Source: Caldifarciminota bacterium (GTDB taxonomy: Bacteria > Hydrothermota > Hydrothermia > UBA1063 > CAJXJZ01). From it: a stretch of 9,180 nucleotides of DNA. A program made the position numbers and the translations under genes. Where the stretch lies: the NCBI GenBank assembly GCA_027033555.1, contig JALVLE010000291.1, positions 1 through 9,180 on the forward strand, given 5' to 3'. The notes beneath the pieces were generated by a model, which worked only from the letters and a program-made list of their open reading frames with translations, was not told the DNA's origin and did not search any database. Below, piece after piece: positions 1 through 8,123 of this stretch. Numbering within the stretch: position 1 is the stretch's first letter; every line of letters starts with the position of its first letter.

Positions 1-336
1 CCTTATAATGTAAAGCCCACGAGTAGACTCAAATCTCTCAGTTGAGCCAAGGAAGTTCATTATACTCTGATCCGGCTGCCATTCGCCTTTTGTAACATCT
101 CCTGTATAATACACTCCTTTTCCTCCGGTGACCACATATAACCTGGTTCCCACCGGAGAGGCACCATCTCTTATGCCTACGGTGTTAGAATAAGGAACAT
201 AAACCTTGTAGTGCCCTCCCTCAGCTACTGATACCACATTGGCGATGTGGTGCTCCAAACTTATTCCCAATCTATAAAGTGGAGCTTTAGCTGTGTCTCC
301 AATTGCAAAGATAATTGCAAACACAATGCCTAACAT
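1..336 (-). CDS. Exported protein of unknown function (N-terminal part, runs off the window)
   Basis: I do not recognise this protein. The reading frame is open from an ATG at 336 to the window edge, 112 codons with no stop. The start is well supported: GGAGG lies six bases upstream (343-347), and an in-frame TAG a few codons upstream rules out a longer protein. The first 18 residues (MLGIVFAIIFAIGDTAKA) look like a signal peptide with likely cleavage after AKA, although the n-region has no basic residue. The visible mature part is rich in Gly, Val, Tyr and Thr with alternating hydrophobic residues, which suggests beta structure. It begins 14 bases after the PorV/PorQ-like gene, so it is probably co-transcribed with the receptor operon and acts in the periplasm, outer membrane or outside the cell. 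No catalytic motif is visible in this part. Confidence 0.8.
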   Translation of the reverse strand, partial: MLGIVFAIIFAIGDTAKAPLYRLGISLEHHIANVVSVAEGGHYKVYVPYSNTVGIRDGASPVGTRLYVVTGGKGVYYTGDVTKGEWQPDQSIMNFLGSTERFESTRGLYIIR

Positions 337-350
337 TTTAAACCTCCATT

Positions 351-1304
351 TTATAACCTATAATATACTTGGACTCTATGTTTAGCTGGAAGAGTGTTCA
401 TAAAAGTATAGGCATAATTAAGTCCAAGAGCTCCCAGTTTCACCCCAAAACCTGCACCGAGAGTTTTTTCACCTTGATTAAATGAGTATCCAGTTCTAAA
501 TTCAATTTTATTAAGAACATTCAGATCGAAGCCAACGCTTATTCCTTCGTAATAGTCATTGGGGTGTATGGCTTCAAGCACCGCTGTAAGCCTATAGTCT
601 GGCCTCTCAATGACTTCCATGGCAACACCCATTCTAAATATCATTGGGAGTGGATATCCAGAAAATTTCACTGTATCAACGACTATATTGCCACCCTGTC
701 CGATATGATAAAAATTATAAGTACCGCCTGGTCGCGTATCGGGACCAAGATTCTGTATGACAAGTGCTATTCTTAAACTTTTAAACCCTGTCCAATAGTA
801 ACTTCCTACATCTATGGCAATATTGTTTGCTGCAGTATATCCTCCATAGTCTTCTCTAAATAATTTAACTGAAACTCCAGATGCAAATTTGTCCGTATAG
901 TATTTTGCATAAGTAAAATCAATGAGAAAAGCTTTATAGGCTAACTCCTGACCGGTGGTAATAATAGCGCCATCTACAACTTTAGTTTCAGCCATACCTC
1001 CGAGATATGCACCAGTCATATAAATACCAAAATTTCCTCTGTTGCCCATATTATATACGAACCCCACTGCAGGAAATTCTCCGATTTCCAGCCAGCTCAT
1101 ATTGCCTGCAACAAAAGAATATTTAGATTTTAGGTTAGCTATTCCTGCCGGATTACTCAGACCTGCAAGCGGTGATCCAGCCACCGCCACATAAGCTCCA
1201 CCCAGAGAAGCCGACACTGGATCATAATCCAGTGTCAAAAACGTTGATGTTGCAATCCCAACTTTGCTTACCTGCGTAAACAATAACAGTGTAATAAGAT
1301 TCAT
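351..1304 (-). CDS. PorV/PorQ-like outer-membrane beta-barrel protein
   Basis: A 317-residue protein resembling the PorV/PorQ family, FadL-related outer-membrane barrels. In type IX secretion PorV collects cargo from the translocon and passes it to the surface attachment complex; whether this copy does so is inference. The family hallmark is at residues 31-56, reading SASLGGAYVAVAG and then LSNPAGIA. Later come the typical strand segments ALVIQNLGP (180-188) and FRTGY (269-273), and the C-terminus HRVQVYYRL ends in alternating aromatic and hydrophobic residues as barrels do. The length is usual for the family. The start is fixed by an in-frame TGA two codons upstream and by GGGGGAG at 1311-1317, which overlaps the previous gene's TAG stop. 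The N-terminal hydrophobic stretch is short and lacks a basic n-region, so the signal peptide is weak. It directly follows a gene for a protein with a sorting domain, a plausible client. Confidence 0.82.
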   Translation of the reverse strand: MNLITLLLFTQVSKVGIATSTFLTLDYDPVSASLGGAYVAVAGSPLAGLSNPAGIANLKSKYSFVAGNMSWLEIGEFPAVGFVYNMGNRGNFGIYMTGAYLGGMAETKVVDGAIITTGQELAYKAFLIDFTYAKYYTDKFASGVSVKLFREDYGGYTAANNIAIDVGSYYWTGFKSLRIALVIQNLGPDTRPGGTYNFYHIGQGGNIVVDTVKFSGYPLPMIFRMGVAMEVIERPDYRLTAVLEAIHPNDYYEGISVGFDLNVLNKIEFRTGYSFNQGEKTLGAGFGVKLGALGLNYAYTFMNTLPAKHRVQVYYRL

Positions 1305-1316
1305 GATTCACTCCCC

Positions 1317-3437
1317 CTACCTTAATATCATAAATTTACCTAATTTAACTTTACCATCAGGAGTTGTTACTTTATAAATGTACGTACCAGTTGAAACTTT
1401 CATTCCTTCCTCTGTTAGTAAATTCCAAGAGAGGCTCCCTTTTCCCTCGGTATTGTACAAAGTAATAATCTTATGTCCATTCAGCGTATATATAGTAATA
1501 GCACAGGAACGAGGAAGATTTTGAAACTCTATTTTATCAGCAATTTCGTTATGAGCTGTCCAAACTGCATTTCCATAATAAGGATTGGGCACAACCACCA
1601 CGTCATCAAGACTCTCTCCAAATTTTGTGGGTCTTGTTACGGGAAGCGGATTCCCATTTTCATCTTTTAAATAATTGGTCTTTCCACTTTCAAGGCCCAC
1701 AACTCCTGTAGGGGATGTATCATTATCATAGGCTGTTACCACATAGAAATAAGGAAAACCAGGCACCAATGTAGTGTCAAGGAATGAGTGTGCAAAAGAC
1801 CCATCTGGATTTTTGGGTAAATCTGCCAATAGCTCCCAAGATAACGGCTGATATTTTGCTCTATAAACCCTGTATCCCTGAACATCAACAACACCCTTTA
1901 TAGGATCCGGGGTTACTTCGGCTTTATTATCCCAAAGGAGTCTGACGCCATTCACGGAAGCAGAGTAGATTAATGAAGGTGCAACTGGAGGGACTGGTAT
2001 CTTCCAGTGAACATCCTCATCCGGAGAGGATGGATGGGCTGGATCGCTATGCTGAGCACCCGCATAGTAGGCATAAAATGCCCTATTTATAACCTGTCTT
2101 AAACCATGCAAGTATCCTCTACCCCAATATTCATCTACTCCCCCATTGAGCCCCTGACCTACTCCTGCGACCCATACCAGCTTAAGAGTGTCACCTTCCT
2201 CAAGATGAAATGGCCCAACGGTATTGAGGAACCTATAATCAAATACAGACTGTCCTAAGTCATATGGGAGCGGTGCAAATCTAAAGTACTGAGTTGCTGT
2301 GCTATGACCTGCCAAATAGTTATATATATCCTCATCAGTTGCAGGGTCATGCTCCCAGTTCCACCACTGATGAGACCATGGACGAACAAAATAAGCGCCA
2401 CTTGCGGCATCTATTACTGAATCAGCATCCTGCACCATTAGTTTGTCCAAAGGAGCATAAATCCATGCTCCTCCCACATAACCAGCTGCTGCACCATTTT
2501 CGCCCGTATCATCACCGGGATTTGCCGGATCATCACCATCATAAATATAGGAAGCGCCACGCGGGAATATATAAACTTTGTAAGGATTACCCGTAACAGG
2601 GCTCGTATAATCCACTGCTATGCTTGAATCACGAACAAGTTCACCGGGCTCATCGCCCCAGATGATATAATTATCTGGTACCCCATCTGGCACCGGTATA
2701 AAGGTATCTGATAATACAGTACCAAAATCACCAATTGGCGGATTAATCGGTAAGTTCTCCCATTCACCATTAGTCCATCCATCAAAAGCAACCATATCGT
2801 CAATATGAGGGTTGCTCTGATCAACACCTGAAACGTCACAATCGTACCATTGCCCTACATACAAGCTATCTATACTCGTCCCGTGCCCTGGGATATCGCA
2901 TTGAGAAGAATTGTAAGTTATATATATTTCATATGCTATAAAATCATTGAAAGGATAGTTAGGCCACTGCATCGCCCTAACAATTACTTTTATCCCTGTA
3001 TGTCTTCCACCACTGTTATTTGGGTTAAAATCTTTATAGTCTTGAAAACACGTAACTACATCAAATGGAGACTTGCCGGGCCCTGTTGTAGTCTGAAAAT
3101 CCTCGCATGGATACCATTCTCCCATAGGATAATTGTGATTTGTCACATAAGGAATACCATTTACTTTATATCCTACTGTAAAATAGCTACCCCATAAGTA
3201 ATAGTTGTTTACAGCAGCTCCACCTGGCCATGATAGTCCCCACAAACCGCTACCGAATTCACCTCCAAAAGAACCAAAATTAGAAACATAATTCCAGACG
3301 CCTCCAAGTGTCTGGTTCACTGTTAAATAAGCATCATCCTTGGTCCCACCAGATAATCCTTTATTTTTATAGAATTGATATGGTAGAGCTTTAAGGAACC
3401 CTACCATAATCAAAATCAATAAATACTTCTTTACCAT
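1317..3437 (-). CDS. Large secreted/surface protein with fibronectin III-like domain and type IX-style C-terminal sorting domain
   Basis: A 706-residue exported protein with no recognised enzyme motif. Residues 1-17 are a signal peptide (MVKKYLLILIMVGFLKA), without a lipobox Cys. Residues 18-480 are rich in Trp, Tyr, Gly, Asp and Pro and contain four Cys (111, 130, 180, 200) that could form disulfides, plus an acidic Asp/Gly segment at 299-315. A fibronectin III-like domain lies at about 485-580 (LLWDNKAEV, GYRVYRA, FYVVTAYD). Residues 614-706 match a type A sorting tail with a FlgD-Ig-like flavour: VVPNPYYG, ITIYTLNG, GTYIYKV and a final KLGKFMILR. Such tails direct secretion and surface anchoring through the type IX system. 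The ATG has GGAGG nine bases upstream (3447-3451). It follows the receptor gene by 24 bases, the position SusD-type partners take in Bacteroidota, but it has neither SusD features nor a lipid anchor. Exported surface protein: confident; role as receptor partner: inference. Confidence 0.82.
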   Translation of the reverse strand: MVKKYLLILIMVGFLKALPYQFYKNKGLSGGTKDDAYLTVNQTLGGVWNYVSNFGSFGGEFGSGLWGLSWPGGAAVNNYYLWGSYFTVGYKVNGIPYVTNHNYPMGEWYPCEDFQTTTGPGKSPFDVVTCFQDYKDFNPNNSGGRHTGIKVIVRAMQWPNYPFNDFIAYEIYITYNSSQCDIPGHGTSIDSLYVGQWYDCDVSGVDQSNPHIDDMVAFDGWTNGEWENLPINPPIGDFGTVLSDTFIPVPDGVPDNYIIWGDEPGELVRDSSIAVDYTSPVTGNPYKVYIFPRGASYIYDGDDPANPGDDTGENGAAAGYVGGAWIYAPLDKLMVQDADSVIDAASGAYFVRPWSHQWWNWEHDPATDEDIYNYLAGHSTATQYFRFAPLPYDLGQSVFDYRFLNTVGPFHLEEGDTLKLVWVAGVGQGLNGGVDEYWGRGYLHGLRQVINRAFYAYYAGAQHSDPAHPSSPDEDVHWKIPVPPVAPSLIYSASVNGVRLLWDNKAEVTPDPIKGVVDVQGYRVYRAKYQPLSWELLADLPKNPDGSFAHSFLDTTLVPGFPYFYVVTAYDNDTSPTGVVGLESGKTNYLKDENGNPLPVTRPTKFGESLDDVVVVPNPYYGNAVWTAHNEIADKIEFQNLPRSCAITIYTLNGHKIITLYNTEGKGSLSWNLLTEEGMKVSTGTYIYKVTTPDGKVKLGKFMILR

Positions 3438-3461
3438 TTTATATAACCTCCTTTAGAAACA

Positions 3462-6400
3462 TTAGAAACCTTTAACCTGGAGCAACACTCCTACCCTTGT
3501 TCTTCTTCTTGACGCCCACACAGTAGGATCCCGTGTCTCGCCTTCCGGATTATGGAAGAATACATACCAATCAATATTTGCAGCGCGTAAGAGATTCTTC
3601 CTATTAAACAGGTTGGAAATATCCATAAACACTCTTAAATTAACTTTATTATGAGCAAAACTGAAGTTTTTGTAAAGTCTTAAATTTGTGTTATGGGTAG
3701 ATGGATATCTTTCCGAATTTATATTCTCAATAGCTTCTCTCACTGTCTTTATCGGAGGAGTATAGGGATATCCAGAACCGTACAGATGCTCCACAGTAAT
3801 ACCCCAATTGTCTATACCTCCAAACAGGGGTTTACCCTTTGGGACAATGAAACTTAGCGCCACATGTAGATTGTGTCTTTGATCCCAATCAAGGGGTGAC
3901 TCATGAGGTGGCATAGGATATCCTCTCCAAGCCCAATCATATGCATCCCATGGAGAAGAAAACGTACCCAATGCTACCTGAAAAGTGTAATTGATATCAA
4001 GTCCTACATTTGGCAATACTCCACCACCTGGTCTCTTGCTAAACCCAAATTCAATACCTCTTACGTCACCATAATCCTCATTTACATACGTTGAATAGTT
4101 CCCCGTTACTCCATAATGAATCATCTTAAGCCTTGCCCAGTTTTTAATGTCTTTATAATAGGCTGAAATGTCAATAATTGAATACTCATTAAAAGCATGT
4201 TTCACACCAAATTCATAGGAGATAGTAAGTTCCGGATCAAGATTAGCATTTCCAATAATGGGAAAAGCTCCGGAAAATACATAATTTCCTATTAATTCTC
4301 TTAACTCAGGCGGTTGCATATAGTGTCCGTATGTAAAATGCAATACATCTCTATCACTTATTGGGAAAGATATCCCTACACGTGGGCTTATATGCCATTT
4401 CCCTTCAGCTTTACGAGGATTTTTTATTCTTTTTACAGTTAACCATTGAGGATCATTTTCAAAAGGATCGGCTGAATCAGAAATTGAATACCCGCCTGAA
4501 TTGAAGTAATCAAACCTGAAACCGAATTTGGCAACCATTCCTTCTATTTCTATTTTGTCTCTTATGTAAGCTGCCGCCTGATATGGCCTTACCTGGTGTT
4601 GCTTTAACCATTTTACAAAGTTATCCAAAGTATCACCGCTCCGCTCGGTAAAATTATTGTTGACAAAAGTCATATACACATTTCCACCAGAAGCATAATC
4701 TGCAGCATATCGCATAATATCCATTGTTTTGTATTCAATGCCAGCCAGAAGCTCGTGATATTTTGTTACCTGCCCTGTATATTTCAACAACACACTCTTT
4801 GTAGCTGAATGTCCGGTGTTCCACTGAGAACGAGGATAGGTATGGGGATCTGGCAAGTATAAATTCCCTACGGTCAACAAAGTATCTACTATCATTGAAT
4901 CTGCTATGCCGCTCACCACTCTATTTCGCATCTTTAACATATCAGTAATAAAGGGATACTGATAATATGTACCGCTCATTTCAATCAAAGTATCTATACT
5001 CCCATCTCCCATTCGCACTTCTACAACATTTATGTCATTATTGGAACGCTGTCCCCATGCAAACCTATTGTAGGGGAAATAAGCATAAGTACTATCAATA
5101 CTCCACCATTCAGGACCGCTTCCAAGAGAAGGATAGTAATTCTGAATTACGCTTTCCCACCAATAATACGGCAATTCAACATACCCCTCGTCTTTATGAA
5201 CTTTCGCTCCTGGATAAAGCGAATCAATATTTACGAGATTACCTGTTGAATCTTTAAAATAGTCTATGTCAATTTCTACAAAGCCATTTTTGTCTCTATC
5301 ACTGAAGTCGTCTATTCCGTCTCTGTCAGCATCCTCTATCACGTTGTCTGTAAAATCTCTGTCAAAGTACCCCAACCTGAATTCTATGTATTGTTTAGAA
5401 TTAGGTATATAGTTGATCCCTAATGCTCCTTGCAATATCTTCTCTGAAAATATATCCGTATTATCCAAGGCAAGTCGCCAAGGTGCTGAATACCCTTTTA
5501 CTCTACGATACCTGTATATTCCACTCGTAAATATTTTAAAATTCTTAAATGGAAATGTTATTTTCCATTGATAATTACTTTCTCTGTTATAAAAATTAGG
5601 ATCATTGGATACGGGGAATCTACCTTTATACTTAGATAATACTCCAGAGATATAAAACCTTGGGCCATTCCTGTATGTTGGCACAACGGGCCCACCAAAA
5701 CTGAATTCCAAGGTTTTAGCTTGAGATTTATGCCTATCCACCGCAGTCTTCATATTCGTATTTGTGCCTGTAAGAAAATCCCGATATGGATCCCCAGTGT
5801 TGGCATCAAAAAAAGCGTAAATTTTATCACCTAAAAGGGAAAAATCATTAGTATATGGCATAAGACTTATTTCGTATTTAGGACCTCCCTCTTTTGTGAT
5901 TATTTGAATACTACCCGATGAAGCAGAACCTTGATCTACATCAAAACCACCTCTTTCCACGGAGGCTTCCTGCATGGCCAAAAGAGGTACAATGGACGTG
6001 GAAAAGTTAGTATATGGATCCTTTGTCTCAATACCATCTACAGAAAAACTAACCTCACCCGGTCTTCCTCCACGAATATGCAATTCTCCTTCTCTTATCA
6101 CAACACCGGCCTGCCTTGCTATCACATCTGTTACATCTGTAACAGGCAGATTCTGTATATCTTTAGAAGTGGTTATAGTTCTACTTGAGGTGAGGTCTTT
6201 CTTGATCGCTTTAGGTTTTGCTGTCACTACAACCGTAGACTCTTGAATTGCTGCTGGTAAAAGATAGAAATTTACTTCTGTTGTTCTATCTGCATCCACC
6301 TGGACGTTTTTAATGACCATGTCTCTATATCCTATATAACTTGCCTTTAGAGTATAAACTCCTGGGGGCACATTTATAATTACATATGAACCGTCAATAT

Positions 6401-6572
6401 CTGTGGCGGTTCCCTGACCGGTCTCCAATATAATAACACCTGCTCCTGGCAGGGGATCACCGGTCTGTTTATCAACTACTTTTCCTACAATTTTACCTGT
6501 TGTGCCGGCATATAGCATACCTGACAGTGCTATACCCAGCACAACACCTAACATATAGCGCCATTTTTGCAT
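3462..6572 (-). CDS. TonB-dependent outer-membrane receptor with N-terminal carboxypeptidase-regulatory-like domain
   Basis: An outer-membrane transporter that moves a ligand into the periplasm using energy delivered by TonB. Order of parts in the 1036 residues: signal peptide 1-22 (cleavage after LYA); carboxypeptidase-regulatory-like beta-sandwich 26-106 (GKIVGKVVDKQTGDPLPGA, then DIDGSYVI and PPGVYTL); TonB-box-like STVVVTA at 112-118, close to the DTLVVTA of BtuB; plug about 130-228 (IRGGRPGE, SVDGIE, GSIQIITKEGG); then a 22-strand-type barrel ending in VKGF with the usual terminal Phe. A long loop near 411-592 carries an Asp-rich segment. The layout recalls SusC and related receptors, but the protein is not clearly SusC. 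The start has AAGGAGGT six bases upstream (6578-6585), whose first two A belong to the tonB stop codon. It sits directly after tonB, so receptor and motor are co-expressed. The ligand is unknown: no riboswitch, metal-binding signature or neighbouring enzyme reveals it. Confidence 0.95.
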   Translation of the reverse strand: MQKWRYMLGVVLGIALSGMLYAGTTGKIVGKVVDKQTGDPLPGAGVIILETGQGTATDIDGSYVIINVPPGVYTLKASYIGYRDMVIKNVQVDADRTTEVNFYLLPAAIQESTVVVTAKPKAIKKDLTSSRTITTSKDIQNLPVTDVTDVIARQAGVVIREGELHIRGGRPGEVSFSVDGIETKDPYTNFSTSIVPLLAMQEASVERGGFDVDQGSASSGSIQIITKEGGPKYEISLMPYTNDFSLLGDKIYAFFDANTGDPYRDFLTGTNTNMKTAVDRHKSQAKTLEFSFGGPVVPTYRNGPRFYISGVLSKYKGRFPVSNDPNFYNRESNYQWKITFPFKNFKIFTSGIYRYRRVKGYSAPWRLALDNTDIFSEKILQGALGINYIPNSKQYIEFRLGYFDRDFTDNVIEDADRDGIDDFSDRDKNGFVEIDIDYFKDSTGNLVNIDSLYPGAKVHKDEGYVELPYYWWESVIQNYYPSLGSGPEWWSIDSTYAYFPYNRFAWGQRSNNDINVVEVRMGDGSIDTLIEMSGTYYQYPFITDMLKMRNRVVSGIADSMIVDTLLTVGNLYLPDPHTYPRSQWNTGHSATKSVLLKYTGQVTKYHELLAGIEYKTMDIMRYAADYASGGNVYMTFVNNNFTERSGDTLDNFVKWLKQHQVRPYQAAAYIRDKIEIEGMVAKFGFRFDYFNSGGYSISDSADPFENDPQWLTVKRIKNPRKAEGKWHISPRVGISFPISDRDVLHFTYGHYMQPPELRELIGNYVFSGAFPIIGNANLDPELTISYEFGVKHAFNEYSIIDISAYYKDIKNWARLKMIHYGVTGNYSTYVNEDYGDVRGIEFGFSKRPGGGVLPNVGLDINYTFQVALGTFSSPWDAYDWAWRGYPMPPHESPLDWDQRHNLHVALSFIVPKGKPLFGGIDNWGITVEHLYGSGYPYTPPIKTVREAIENINSERYPSTHNTNLRLYKNFSFAHNKVNLRVFMDISNLFNRKNLLRAANIDWYVFFHNPEGETRDPTVWASRRRTRVGVLLQVKGF

Positions 6573-6577
6573 AGGCT

Positions 6578-6585
6578 ACCTCCTT
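6578..6585 (-). promoter_or_regulatory. Ribosome binding site of the receptor gene, overlapping the tonB stop
   Basis: AAGGAGGT precedes the receptor ATG at 6572 by five to six bases. As at the exbB/exbD junction, the first two A belong to the upstream TAA stop (6584-6586), which suggests coupled translation of tonB and the receptor. Confidence 0.8.
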
Positions 6586-7249
6586 ATCTTTCAAGACTGA
6601 ATACTATGGTTTGAATTACCCTTACGCTCACAGGTCTATCATTCTGCATTGCAGGTTTAAACACATACTGTTTCACAGCATTTAAAGCTGCCTGATTAAA
6701 TATTTCGTTGTCTGATTTTAATATGCGGGCACTTTTAACACGCCCGTCCTTTCCCACTACATACTCCACAACAACTTTTCCTTCTATACCTGCCTTTCTT
6801 GCAAGTTCAGGATACTCCGGGATAACTTTTTTGATCAACACAGGTTTCTGCTGGACCATGTAAAATTCATATACTGTATCCTCCTGAGGAGGTGGTGGTA
6901 ATTCGCTTTCGTTAAATGTAGTTGGTCCAATATCTACTGTATCTTCTGCCGCTGCCTCCTCCTCTTCCGGGGTAGTAGCTTCTTCTATCTGCTTTGGCAC
7001 CTGTGGCTTTGTCTGTGGTGGAGGCGGTTCCTCAATTTGAGCTTCAAGGTTAATCTCTTCTACCTGAGTCACGGTTTCGGTTTTCGGCTTGTATGCCTTT
7101 ATTTCCATGTGACGCACCGAGAGAAATATAACAATAAAGAACAACAGTGCAATGCCTATAGCTTTTTCTAAATCGGTGGCATATTCCAGCTCTGGATCAT
7201 AGGCCTCCACAATCTTTCCCTTCTTCACTTTCTTCTCTTTGTCTGCCAT
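6584..7249 (-). CDS. tonB: TonB energy-transducing protein
   Basis: This protein links the inner-membrane ExbB-ExbD motor to outer-membrane receptors. Of 221 residues, 1-28 form a charged cytoplasmic N-terminus rich in Lys and Glu, about 29-46 a single membrane helix (AIGIALLFFIVIFLSV), 55-135 a periplasmic spacer and 137-221 the TonB C-terminal domain. The last carries the YP signature (PEYPELARKAGIEGKVVVEY), DGRVKSARIL, AALNAVKQYVFKPA and RPVSVRV. The spacer has only small proline clusters (75-78, 118-121) and an acidic run (95-104), not the long Pro-Glu/Pro-Lys rods of enterobacterial TonB. The N-terminal tail before the helix is longer than the short tail of E. coli TonB. The ATG is preceded by a G-rich stretch (GGGGGGTGAG) rather than a clean GGAGG. 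It lies between exbD and the receptor, 15 and 11 bases away, which suggests a motor dedicated to this receptor. Confidence 0.95.
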   Translation of the reverse strand: MADKEKKVKKGKIVEAYDPELEYATDLEKAIGIALLFFIVIFLSVRHMEIKAYKPKTETVTQVEEINLEAQIEEPPPPQTKPQVPKQIEEATTPEEEEAAAEDTVDIGPTTFNESELPPPPQEDTVYEFYMVQQKPVLIKKVIPEYPELARKAGIEGKVVVEYVVGKDGRVKSARILKSDNEIFNQAALNAVKQYVFKPAMQNDRPVSVRVIQTIVFSLER

Positions 7250-7264
7250 TTAACTCACCCCCCA

Positions 7265-7678
7265 TTATTTTTTGTAATCCGTTGCAAAAACCACACGAAG
7301 GGCTTTTGCATCTCTCAATGCCTCTATCACTTTATCCACATAATCGTACTTTACACGTTTATCAGCTTTTATTGATACAATAAGCTCTGGTTTTTCCTGA
7401 ACTTTTCTGGCATAAGCTATTTTCACAACATCCGGTGTTACTATCTTATCATCAACTGATATTTTGCCATCCTTTGCTATGTAAATGTGTGAAATATCAC
7501 GTGTACGCGTAAGCTTCTCTGTTGCTCTGGCTTCTGGCAAGATAACTTTTAAACCTACCTCTTTACGGAAAGTTGTGGAAACCATAAAAAATATTAATAA
7601 CAGAAATGCAATATCCGACATTGATGCTGTGGGGATTGCAACCTTCCCTTCTTTTTTAAGCTGTTTCCTCTTTGCCAT
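7265..7678 (-). CDS. exbD: ExbD/TolR-family motor protein (second copy)
   Basis: A 137-residue inner-membrane protein of the ExbD/TolR family, part of the proton channel that powers TonB. A short cytoplasmic Lys-rich tail (1-14) leads into the family signature IPTASMSDIAFLL. Asp22 corresponds to the conserved membrane Asp (Asp25 in E. coli ExbD) that carries protons. The single helix is about 21-39 (DIAFLLLIFFMVSTTF), followed by GLKVILPEA and a periplasmic domain (about 45-137) of mixed alpha/beta type with IYIAKDGKISVDD and ELIVSIKADKRVKYDYV. The ATG has AAGGAGGG five bases upstream, and the gene starts 12 bases after the first exbD. The two copies share the N-terminal signature but differ clearly in the periplasmic part, so they are diverged paralogues, not a recent duplication. 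TolR rather than ExbD is possible by family, but the tonB next door favours ExbD. Confidence 0.94.
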   Translation of the reverse strand: MAKRKQLKKEGKVAIPTASMSDIAFLLLIFFMVSTTFRKEVGLKVILPEARATEKLTRTRDISHIYIAKDGKISVDDKIVTPDVVKIAYARKVQEKPELIVSIKADKRVKYDYVDKVIEALRDAKALRVVFATDYKK

Positions 7679-7690
7679 CCTGCCCTCCTT

Positions 7691-8110
7691 CTATCCAGTG
7701 GGCCGTATTGATTTAAGAGCCACAGCCTTTACTTTTAGTTGTTTCACCACATCCAGTACTTCAATCATTCTTTCATACGGAGCATCCACGTTGGTTTTTA
7801 TGAGAACTATTTTCTTGGGATCTTTTTCAAGTTCACTCTTTATCTTTTGTTTCAGTTCTTCAGGATTTTTAACTGGCGTATCGTTAAAATAGATCTGCCC
7901 CACATCATTTATGGAAATGTCTATAATCCTTTTAGATTTAATTTTCACGGTTTCACTCTGTTTCTCAGGCAATAGCATTTTCAGCCCTTTGTCACGTGCG
8001 AACACCGTACTCACCATGAAAAATATTATGAGAAGAAAGGCTATGTCTGCCATAGAAGCCGTCGGTATTTCTGCCTCTTCAGGCGGTTTTCTTTTTGGTA
8101 GTACTCCCAA
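7691..8110 (-). CDS. exbD: ExbD/TolR-family motor protein (first copy, TTG start)
   Basis: A 139-residue ExbD/TolR-family protein that would assemble with ExbB. It shows the same plan as the second copy: a cytoplasmic tail with KRKPPEEAE, signature IPTASMADIAFLL with the conserved proton-carrying Asp at position 22, one membrane helix (about 21-39), then GLKMLLPEK and a periplasmic domain with IDISINDVGQIYFND and KKIVLIKTNVDAPYERM. The start is a TTG at 8108-8110: the next in-frame Met is residue 20, inside the signature, and AAGGAGGT sits six bases before the TTG, so TTG is the only sensible start. It follows exbB by 11 bases and ends 12 bases before the second exbD. The two products could form a mixed ExbD dimer or serve different TonB or Tol partners; the sequence cannot decide. 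Confidence 0.94.
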   Translation of the reverse strand: MGVLPKRKPPEEAEIPTASMADIAFLLIIFFMVSTVFARDKGLKMLLPEKQSETVKIKSKRIIDISINDVGQIYFNDTPVKNPEELKQKIKSELEKDPKKIVLIKTNVDAPYERMIEVLDVVKQLKVKAVALKSIRPTG

Positions 8111-8115
8111 GGTTT

Positions 8116-8123
8116 ACCTCCTT
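8116..8123 (-). promoter_or_regulatory. Ribosome binding site fixing the TTG start of the first exbD
   Basis: AAGGAGGT, a near-perfect complement to the 16S rRNA tail, lies six to seven bases before the TTG at 8110. Its first two A are the last two bases of the exbB TAA stop, so termination of exbB places the ribosome on this site. This supports use of TTG and suggests translational coupling. Confidence 0.85.

Noticed and set aside
2294..2596. Plus-strand open frame rich in His
   Set aside because: It is antisense to the surface-protein gene, of low-complexity composition, without a ribosome site or family resemblance.
2618..2839. Minus-strand 73-codon open frame inside the surface-protein gene
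   Set aside because: It is an alternate frame of a well-supported gene and has no start signal of its own.
1317..3437. SusD-family assignment for the gene after the receptor
   Set aside because: No lipobox Cys, no TPR-like helical pattern and a beta-rich body with a C-terminal sorting domain; position alone does not support SusD.
3438..3461. Terminator or attenuator between the receptor and the surface-protein gene
   Set aside because: The 24-base gap holds a ribosome site and no stem-loop with a T run.
7485..7892. Plus-strand open frame of 135 codons
   Set aside because: It lies antisense across the two exbD genes and their gap; both exbD proteins are clearly real, and the antisense product is Ser/Phe-rich shadow sequence.
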